DNA of 6,020 bases from Butyrivibrio sp. (GTDB lineage: Bacteria > Bacillota_A > Clostridia > Lachnospirales > Lachnospiraceae). This document shows, piece by piece, positions 5,311-6,020 of the stretch (position 1 is the first letter of the stretch; each line of letters begins with the position of its first letter). The stretch covers positions 1 to 6,020 of the forward strand of contig NZ_JAILQF010000019.1 of the NCBI RefSeq assembly GCF_024699075.1, read 5' to 3'. The position numbers and the translations under genes are program-made. The notes below the pieces were generated by a model that was not told the origin of the DNA, did no database searches, and saw nothing but the letters and a program-made list of their open reading frames with translations.

Positions 5311-6020
5311 CAAAGGAAGTGCATAAATCAAAAGTACGCTTAAAAGTGACTGAACTCCTGTAGCGTTGCCGCTCTTAACCAGGAAAGTTGGTGTAGGAAC
5401 AACTGTGACTGCCTGGCTTATAATGACAAAGCAGTATAAATTATTGAGATAGTGAAGTACTATGCCGCCTTCCATTCCTCCTACAAAGAGGTTAGCAAGG
5501 AACATGAAAAATCCGGCAAAGAAATAGTTGGCTGCACATGCAACCATTTCGATTGTAGATGTCTGTGATAACATCTCAGGATTGGACATGTGTAATACCA
5601 TAAACAAAACTGAACTAAGAACCGCAAATCCCATTGCCTTTAAAGGCTTTGGAACTTCATTACCAAAAGGGGCACGAAGGAATAATCCGCGGAACAGAAA
5701 TTCCTCTGTATTGGTCTGTATCCATAATAAAAGAAGTACAAAGAAAAAGTTAAAAATAAGCTGATATAAAGGAAGTGTATTGAATGAAATTGTTCCTGCT
5801 GTAATCAATTCACTTATAACAAGTCCTATTACAAATAGTATAGAAGGAACTAACATTGCCTTATAATCAGCTTTTCTACCAGCTCCATGAATGAAGGTTT
5901 TAATAGATGTTTTGCATAATTTTTTAAGAAAAATTTTGAAAGCAAGATATATTCCGCCAAAAGATATTATTGCTCCTACCATTTCTTTTTCGAAAAATAA
6001 AGCTCCGCCTTCTTTAAATA
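5266..6020 (-). CDS. CPBP-family intramembrane metalloprotease-like protein (5' end outside window)
   Basis: The minus-strand frame ends with TAA at 5268-5266 and is open to the right edge. The ATG at 5982-5980 is probably internal: it has no RBS, and the preceding codons (FKEGGALFFEKE) are open and lead into the helix. Counting from that Met, 238 residues hold about seven or eight hydrophobic helices and the three CPBP (Rce1/Abi-like, PF02517) motifs: EEFLFR (E93, E94, R98), FMVLH (F127, H131) and HYLNN (H177, N181). All expected metal and catalytic positions are present. CPBP proteins cleave peptides within the membrane, for example in peptide maturation, bacteriocin immunity or prenyl-protein processing; the substrate here is unknown. 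Probably 30-60 N-terminal residues are missing. It is convergent with the FIST-GGDEF gene, and its 3' end is copied twice downstream. Confidence 0.85.
   Translation of the reverse strand, partial: FKEGGALFFEKEMVGAIISFGGIYLAFKIFLKKLCKTSIKTFIHGAGRKADYKAMLVPSILFVIGLVISELITAGTISFNTLPLYQLIFNFFFVLLLLWIQTNTEEFLFRGLFLRAPFGNEVPKPLKAMGFAVLSSVLFMVLHMSNPEMLSQTSTIEMVACAANYFFAGFFMFLANLFVGGMEGGIVLHYLNNLYCFVIISQAVTVVPTPTFLVKSGNATGVQSLLSVLLIYALPLIYLYRQYKKKEATA

Noticed and set aside
5528..5764. 78-codon plus-strand frame opposite the CPBP gene
   Set aside because: It is antisense to the conserved CPBP motifs and has no RBS; it is a shadow frame.

Overview
The window looks like an accessory or intergenic-rich stretch of a low-GC Firmicute chromosome, most likely a rumen or gut Lachnospiraceae of the Butyrivibrio/Pseudobutyrivibrio type. 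The basis is AT-rich DNA, A/G-rich Shine-Dalgarno sites, a FIST-GGDEF protein, CPBP membrane proteins, and a remnant of an IS256-family element of a kind common in that group. The taxonomic call is inference from style; nothing in the window proves it.

Layout: (1) 1-1544 (+) is the 3' part of a polytopic membrane protein resembling GT-C glycosyltransferases (family 39/ArnT-like). Its frame is open to the left edge. (2) 1545-2182 (-) is a short unknown gene (106 aa) ending in a Lys/Glu-rich 15-codon repeat. A nonsense codon lies in the second repeat, and a degenerate array of about 19-bp repeats follows. (3) 2183-2480 has no gene, only two hairpins. (4) 2481-2735 (-) is the left end of an IS256-family insertion sequence: terminal inverted repeat, TATAAT box, hairpin, strong RBS and the first 47 codons of the transposase, then a stop. 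(5) 2744-2999 is an array of four 35-bp interrupted palindromes at 73-74 bp spacing. Its left homology boundary falls at the IS terminus. (6) 3000-3361 is non-coding, with nested hairpins, three 42-bp tandem repeats and a possible sigma-28-type promoter. (7) 3362-5134 (+) is a complete 590-aa FIST-FIST_C-GGDEF protein, a predicted ligand-sensing diguanylate cyclase. (8) 5135-5265 is a 71-bp tandem repeat that copies the 3' end of the next gene and overlaps the last codons of the cyclase. (9) 5266-6020 (-) is a CPBP-family intramembrane protease-like protein, open to the right edge.

No operon is visible: gene directions alternate (+, -, -, +, -), and each gene seems to be its own unit. The only clear signalling gene is the FIST-GGDEF protein, whose GGEEF active site looks intact and which lacks the RxxD inhibitory site. 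The notable feature of the window is repeat biology. Four different tandem-repeat systems lie within 4 kb, two of them touching gene ends. I see no convincing defence system, CRISPR array, tRNA or rRNA.
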